8,423 nt of DNA from Pseudomonadota bacterium. GTDB taxonomy: Bacteria > Pseudomonadota > Alphaproteobacteria > Rhizobiales > Xanthobacteraceae. Each line of letters starts with the position of its first letter. The first letter of the stretch is position 1. The translations under genes and the position numbers were made by a program. This document shows, piece by piece, positions 5,413-8,423 of the stretch. Below the pieces are notes generated by a model that was given only the letters and a program-made list of their open reading frames with translations, did no database searches and was not told where the DNA came from. The stretch lies in contig JAEZEU010000427.1 of assembly GCA_023432885.1 (NCBI GenBank), forward strand, positions 1-8,423. Reading direction: 5' to 3'.

Positions 5413-5678
5413 CGGGGGCGGGATCAGCGCCGCCGCTCGGGGCTCTGCAATCTCCTTGATCCCTCCTGGAGAGAAGGTGCGGCATTCGTGAAAACGGATC
5501 AGAAAAGCTGCGCTTGAACCTTCGGGTCGTTCCGACCGACGCCGCGGCCGATGCCCACGAACGTTGCGTGGTTAGGCGGGGGCTGGAGGTCCAGCTCGTT
5601 TCGGCAATTGACGTCGGTGGGCACAGTTCCAGGCTGACGCCGCGACGGCAGCAGGGAGCGGCGGCAGCGCCGCCAGCC
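5413..5678. other. 266-nt spacer without a convincing gene
   Basis: This gap lies between convergent uppP and the NDUFA9-family gene. A 41-codon minus-strand frame with a GTG start (5499-5624) and a longer plus-strand frame that runs on across the 3' end of the NDUFA9-family gene are present, but neither has a ribosome binding site or recognisable motif. The only clear structure is the hairpin at 5660-5674. It may be decayed coding DNA; nothing in it is recognisable to me. Confidence 0.5.
5660..5674 (-). terminator. GC stem-loop just past the NDUFA9-family stop codon
   Basis: GGCGGC (5660-5665) pairs with GCCGCC (5669-5674) around a three-base AGC loop. It starts 4 nt after the minus-strand TGA at 5681-5679. 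No U-tract follows in the minus-strand transcript, so it is a plausible 3'-end stabiliser or non-canonical terminator rather than a textbook one. Confidence 0.4.
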
Positions 5679-6644
5679 TCACGTACTCCTTTGCTGGAAC
5701 TGGCCCTTGGGGCGGAAACGCCAGAGATATTGCGGGCAGATCGCTTCCATCGAATCCGGCGTGATGCCGAGTCCTTGCAGGGTGAGACCGGCGGAACGGG
5801 CGGCGTCCGACACCACATTGTCCGTCTTGAGCAGCTCGACCTGATCGGGAGTCAGCTTCAACATGCCCGGTGCGAACTGCAGGAAGAACGCCTTGAAGCT
5901 GGCCAGCCCGAACGGTAGCGGCACCAGCGCGCGGTCGCGGTCGGTCATCTTGAGGATCAGCTGAATGATCTCGCGCATGGTCAGCACTTCCGGCCCGCCA
6001 AGTTCGTAAGTCGCGCCCGCCTTGGTCTTGCCGTCCACGGCGTCCGCCACCGCCTCGGCAACGTCGCCGACATAGACCGGCTGCATCCTCGTGTCGCCGC
6101 CGACCAGCGGCAGCACCGGCGAGATCTGCGCCAGCGCCCCAAAGCGGTTGGCGAACTGGTCCTCCGGCCCAAACACGACGGAGGGGCGCAGGATGGTGGC
6201 CGACGGCACGGCTGACAGCACCGCCTTCTCGCCGGCGGCCTTGCTGCGGGCATAGCGCGAGGCCGAGCGCTCATCTGCGCCGATCGCCGAGACATGGACC
6301 ATCCGGGCCCCGGCGGCCTCGGCCGCCTTCGCGACCGCCTCGGCGCCGCGGACCTGAACCTCATCGAAGGTCTGGCCGCCGCCCTCGGTAAGGATCCCGA
6401 CGAGGTTGATGGCGACCGAGGCACCACGCATCGCGGCCTCGACGGAGGCGGGATAGCGCAGGTTCGCCTGCACGGCGTGGATCTGGCCGACCTTGCCGGC
6501 CGGCTGCAGGTGGTACGCCAGCTCCGGCCGTCGCACGGCGATCCGGATGCGATAATCGCGCTTGCACAGCGCCCGCACCACATTCCGTCCCAGGAAACCC
6601 GATCCGCCGAAAATCGTGACGAGGGTATCCAGGTTCGATGCCAT
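5679..6644 (-). CDS. Complex I NDUFA9-family NAD(P)-binding protein (atypical SDR)
   Basis: The 321-residue protein is an extended, epimerase-like short-chain dehydrogenase. It has a Rossmann glycine motif FGGSGFLGRNVV (12-23), an arginine-rich end of strand 2 (IRIAVRRPE, 33-41), NLVGIL (80-85), VHVSAIGAD (117-125) with Ser119, and Tyr131/Lys135 as YARSK. It then has LRPSVVFGPEDQF and YELGGPEVLTMREI. The wording matches bacterial relatives of mitochondrial complex I subunit NDUFA9, which binds NADPH and is thought to be structural rather than catalytic in mitochondria. Here the YxxxK pair is kept, so a redox or epimerase activity is not excluded. An in-frame ATG 21 nt upstream exists (6665), but AAGGAA (6656-6651) sits 6 nt before the ATG at 6644, which decides the start. 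No nuo genes are in the window, so any link to complex I is family inference. Confidence 0.85.
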   Translation of the reverse strand: MASNLDTLVTIFGGSGFLGRNVVRALCKRDYRIRIAVRRPELAYHLQPAGKVGQIHAVQANLRYPASVEAAMRGASVAINLVGILTEGGGQTFDEVQVRGAEAVAKAAEAAGARMVHVSAIGADERSASRYARSKAAGEKAVLSAVPSATILRPSVVFGPEDQFANRFGALAQISPVLPLVGGDTRMQPVYVGDVAEAVADAVDGKTKAGATYELGGPEVLTMREIIQLILKMTDRDRALVPLPFGLASFKAFFLQFAPGMLKLTPDQVELLKTDNVVSDAARSAGLTLQGLGITPDSMEAICPQYLWRFRPKGQFQQRST

Positions 6645-6650
6645 GTTACG

Positions 6651-6656
6651 TTCCTT
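6651..6656 (-). promoter_or_regulatory. Ribosome binding site that fixes the NDUFA9-family start
   Basis: On the minus strand AAGGAA lies six bases before the ATG at 6644. It would fall inside the coding sequence if the upstream ATG at 6665 were used, which argues for the shorter protein. Confidence 0.7.
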
Positions 6657-6763
6657 CGGGTCCATTCCTGCGTCAAAGCCGCAGTGATGGCGGATATTTA
6701 GCGGATTCGCGATACGCCATCATGTCGTTCCTGTACAGCGCCTTTGGACCGCAAACTGCCGAT

Positions 6764-6792
6764 TTGACAATCGTGCGACCGATCCTTAGTAA
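6764..6792 (+). promoter_or_regulatory. Candidate housekeeping promoter of tRNA-Leu
   Basis: A perfect -35 box TTGACA (6764-6769) is followed after exactly 17 bases by TAGTAA (6787-6792), a weak -10. Transcription would start near 6799, only a few bases before the mature tRNA 5' end at 6802. The -35 and spacing are strong; the -10 match is three of six. Confidence 0.55.
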
Positions 6793-6801
6793 CCCGCCCG
6801 G

Positions 6802-6888
<87 letters not shown>

Positions 6889-6911
6889 TTGCCCTTGCCC
6901 AACCCTCAGTC

Positions 6912-6934
6912 CGCAGCCGAAGCGGTGCGCTGCG
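6912..6934. terminator. Nested hairpin between convergent tRNA-Leu and the DUF1330 gene
   Basis: CGCAGC (6912-6917) pairs with GCTGCG (6929-6934). Alternatively CCG (6917-6919) pairs with CGG (6923-6925) inside it around an AAG loop. It begins 23 nt after the tRNA and ends 4 nt from the stop of the opposite-strand DUF1330 gene (6939), so it is well placed to serve both. No U-tract is present on either side. Confidence 0.4.
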
Positions 6935-6938
6935 CGTG

Positions 6939-7232
6939 TCAGGCGACGGCTTCGACGATTCGAATGTCGCGCTCTACGGCACCTTCCAGCAACTTGTGGG
7001 CCGCCTGATAGGCCGGGCTGTTGTACGCTGCGGCGGCCTGCTCGGTGCTGTCGAACTCGATGAGAACGACGCGCTCCAGCACGCCCAGCTCGAAAGCTTT
7101 TGTCGGCAGGCCTCGCGCCAGAATGCGCCCGCCCGCGGCCTGGAGAGCAGGGCCGGCATCTTTCGCGTAAGCCGCCAATGCTTCGGGGTTCTTGATCGAG
7201 CGGTAGGTCGCGACCCAGTAGGCCTTGGCCAT
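6939..7232 (-). CDS. DUF1330 domain protein
   Basis: The 97-residue protein fills exactly one DUF1330 domain, a dimeric alpha/beta-barrel (ferredoxin-like) fold. Visible family wording is MAKAYWVATY (1-10), then ALAAYAKDAGPALQAAGGRILARG (18-41), VVLIEFDSTEQAAAAYNSP (55-73) and the end AVERDIRIVEAV. Members are small cytoplasmic proteins without a settled function. The start is well supported: AGGAG (minus strand, 7242-7238) sits 5 nt before the ATG. That ribosome binding site overlaps a perfect 12-bp tandem duplication. The gene lies 65 nt after the carbonic anhydrase stop on the same strand, so co-transcription is possible. Confidence 0.88.
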   Translation of the reverse strand: MAKAYWVATYRSIKNPEALAAYAKDAGPALQAAGGRILARGLPTKAFELGVLERVVLIEFDSTEQAAAAYNSPAYQAAHKLLEGAVERDIRIVEAVA

Positions 7233-7239
7233 TGGTTTC

Positions 7240-7263
7240 TCCTCTAACTATTCCTCTAACTAT
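7240..7263 (-). repeat. Perfect 12-bp tandem duplication over the DUF1330 ribosome binding site
   Basis: TCCTCTAACTAT occurs twice with no gap (7240-7251 and 7252-7263). On the coding strand this is two copies of ATAGTTAGAGGA, each carrying an AGGA core. The gene-proximal copy provides the functional AGGAG; the distal copy lies about 17 nt from the ATG, too far for a normal site. Confidence 0.9.
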
Positions 7264-7297
7264 ATTGTCCCGGCGCACACTCACCCGGGCCGACGGT

Positions 7298-8020
7298 TCA
7301 GCCCACGAGCTCGACCTTCCCGCTGTTCAGCCGGTAGATTCCGCCAGCGACCTGGAGTTTCTTGTCGTTCACGGCAGAGCTGAGAATTGGCGACGACGAC
7401 CTGAGCTTGGCGACGTTGTCGATCACGTTTTGCCGGATCGCGCTGGCCAGTGGATCTCCGCCCCTGGAAGACACCGCCTTCACCGCCGGTGCGATGGCCT
7501 GCACCAGGGAAGGCATGTGTCCGGGTAGTGGCTTGTCATCTTTCAGGGACTTGATCGTCGCGTCGACCGCCCCGCAGCCGTCATGGCCGAGCACCAGAAT
7601 GAGCGGCGTGCCAAGCACTGCAACTGCATACTCCAGGCTGGCAATCGTCTCGTCGGCAGCGAAGTTTCCGGCCACCCGGCAGACAAAGAGGTCGCCGCGA
7701 CTGCTATCGAATGCATATTCAGGCGCGATGCGCGAGTCGGCGCAGCTGAGGACCGCGGCATACGGGTTTTGGCTGCCCACCAGGGCTTCCCGGTCGCGCT
7801 TGAAGTCGTGACGCTGCATCACTCCTTTGACATAGCGCTCGTTTCCCTTCAGCAAACGCTTCAGGGCGGCGTCCGGCGAAAGCTTGTTTTCCGGCTTGGG
7901 CGGCGCCTTTTCCTTCGCCTCGGCGCCGGAGGCGAGCAAAAGCGCTGCGGAGGAAATTGCGAAAAGCCCAAGGGCGCGCCGCGAAACGAGGCCCGGAGTC
8001 TGTCGGCAAAGCATGCACAT
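7298..8020 (-). CDS. Exported beta-carbonic anhydrase
   Basis: The 240-residue enzyme interconverts CO2 and bicarbonate. The zinc site is complete: Cys93, Asp95 and Arg97 in CADSR, and His146 and Cys149 in GHDGCGA. VCRVAGNFA (113-121), SLEYAVAVLG (128-137) and the C-terminal VAGGIYRLNSGKVELV (224-239) are family-typical. The N-terminus is an export signal: SRRALGLF (13-20), a twin-arginine-like motif, then a hydrophobic stretch (15-31) and AEA before residue 36 as a likely cleavage site, so the mature enzyme should be periplasmic. An MCMLC start with two cysteines precedes the arginines. The ATG at 8020 is chosen because a G-rich stretch precedes it and the signal peptide starts there. The frame remains open to 8368, but that part overlaps the exonuclease gene on the other strand and is not family-like. 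A second ATG at 8014 is possible. Confidence 0.93.
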   Translation of the reverse strand: MCMLCRQTPGLVSRRALGLFAISSAALLLASGAEAKEKAPPKPENKLSPDAALKRLLKGNERYVKGVMQRHDFKRDREALVGSQNPYAAVLSCADSRIAPEYAFDSSRGDLFVCRVAGNFAADETIASLEYAVAVLGTPLILVLGHDGCGAVDATIKSLKDDKPLPGHMPSLVQAIAPAVKAVSSRGGDPLASAIRQNVIDNVAKLRSSSPILSSAVNDKKLQVAGGIYRLNSGKVELVG

Positions 8021-8272
8021 CTGTTTCCCCCAATGATTGTGGTTGTCGTGGTTCAGCCCGCGGTCTTGCGCCTCATTCCGCTCGAACGCACGTACCCGAA
8101 TCGCTTGGAACCGGCCAGTCAGAAATCGCGCGCAGATTGTACGTCCGACCGCGTTCCAGGCGAAAGCAGGGCCCCGTTGCGGGTGCCGAAATCCTCCGAA
8201 AGCCGCGAGCCAGCGCTCGCCCGGGCCGGATTTGAGCGGTAGTTTGGGGCCGACCGATTCGACGAGGTATTC
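8021..8272. promoter_or_regulatory. 252-nt divergent spacer between carbonic anhydrase and exonuclease genes
   Basis: Both flanking genes must be driven from here, yet no convincing -35/-10 pair is visible on either strand. The clearest structure is a hairpin GCGAGC (8205-8210) with GCTCGC (8215-8220) around CAGC, about 50 nt before the exonuclease ATG. GGAAC motifs occur (8107-8111 on +, near 8158 on -) but lack the partner box of an EcfG-type promoter at the right distance. Confidence 0.3.
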
Positions 8273-8423
8273 ATGACCATCCGCCTGCATCGCGGTGACC
8301 TGCCCGATCTTTCGCGCTACACGACTTCGGTGGCGATCGACACCGAGACCATGGGGCTCAATCCGCATCGCGACCGGCTCTGCGTGGTGCAGATGTCGAA
8401 TGGCGACGGCTCGGCCGATATCG
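8273..8423 (+). CDS. Short RNase D-like DEDD 3'-5' exonuclease (5' part only)
   Basis: The gene runs off the window after 50 codons. The ATG is preceded by GAGG (8264-8267) at 5 nt. The fragment shows exonuclease motif I as VAIDTETMGL (20-29), where Asp23 and Glu25 would bind the catalytic metals, followed by RDRLCVVQMSNGDGSADI (33-50). Full-length RNase D usually reads DTEF followed by RE at this place. The DTETMGL form, with an N-terminus of only about 20 residues, fits the shorter (roughly 200-residue) RNase D-like proteins of alphaproteobacteria. Its role would be 3' trimming of structured RNA or another nucleic acid; the C-terminus needed to check for an HRDC domain is outside the window. 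Confidence 0.85.
   Translation, partial: MTIRLHRGDLPDLSRYTTSVAIDTETMGLNPHRDRLCVVQMSNGDGSADI

Noticed and set aside
5499..5624. 41-codon minus-strand GTG frame (VPTDVNC start) in the convergent spacer
   Set aside because: There is no ribosome binding site, no recognisable motif and no upstream promoter; kept only as a note.
8107..8158. EcfG-type stress promoter upstream of the carbonic anhydrase or exonuclease
   Set aside because: GGAAC is present on both strands but no CGTT follows at 16-17 bases.
8021..8368. Upstream extension of the carbonic anhydrase frame
   Set aside because: It would precede an obvious export signal and overlap the exonuclease gene on the opposite strand.

Overview
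The window is a piece of high-GC alphaproteobacterial chromosome, most likely from Bradyrhizobium, Rhodopseudomonas or another member of the Nitrobacteraceae. This rests on the gene repertoire (an FzlA-like GST-fold protein next to queG and divergent from uppP, a complex I NDUFA9-family protein, an MCxxC-headed periplasmic beta-carbonic anhydrase, a short RNase D-like exonuclease) and on two palindromic repeat types whose wording I associate with Bradyrhizobium genomes. No database search was run, so the taxonomic call is an inference. It reads mostly as ordinary core chromosome, with no prophage, CRISPR array, insertion sequence or secretion cluster.

Layout. 1-48 is possibly the last codons of an upstream gene. 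255-1541 (+) is a two-gene unit: an ABHD10-like alpha/beta hydrolase and a SnoaL/NTF2-like protein. 1554-1622 is a branched palindrome between convergent genes. 1639-4408 (-) is a likely operon in the order GST-fold protein (probable FzlA), QueG, TesB-like double-hotdog thioesterase. A REPIN-like repeat doublet (2485-2585) forms the queG/thioesterase junction. 4409-4605 is a divergent control region, and 4606-5412 (+) is uppP. 5413-5678 has no convincing gene. 5679-6644 (-) is the NDUFA9-family NAD(P)-binding protein. 6802-6888 (+) is tRNA-Leu(CAG). 6939-7232 (-) is a DUF1330 protein. 7298-8020 (-) is an exported beta-carbonic anhydrase. 8273 to the window end (+) is the start of a DEDD exonuclease.

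How the genes fit together. The divergent pair uppP / fzlA-like joins recycling of the undecaprenyl carrier for peptidoglycan with a likely regulator of FtsZ filaments, so the 197-nt spacer may co-regulate envelope growth and division. QueG performs the last step of queuosine synthesis in tRNA and appears to be translated directly after the GST gene, because their ends overlap. The remaining genes look like independent housekeeping or metabolic units.

The most noteworthy observation is that the last 32 codons of queG and its stop codon lie inside the repeat doublet. The repeat therefore appears to supply the protein's C-terminus, and also an ATGA overlap that offers the downstream thioesterase an alternative start.
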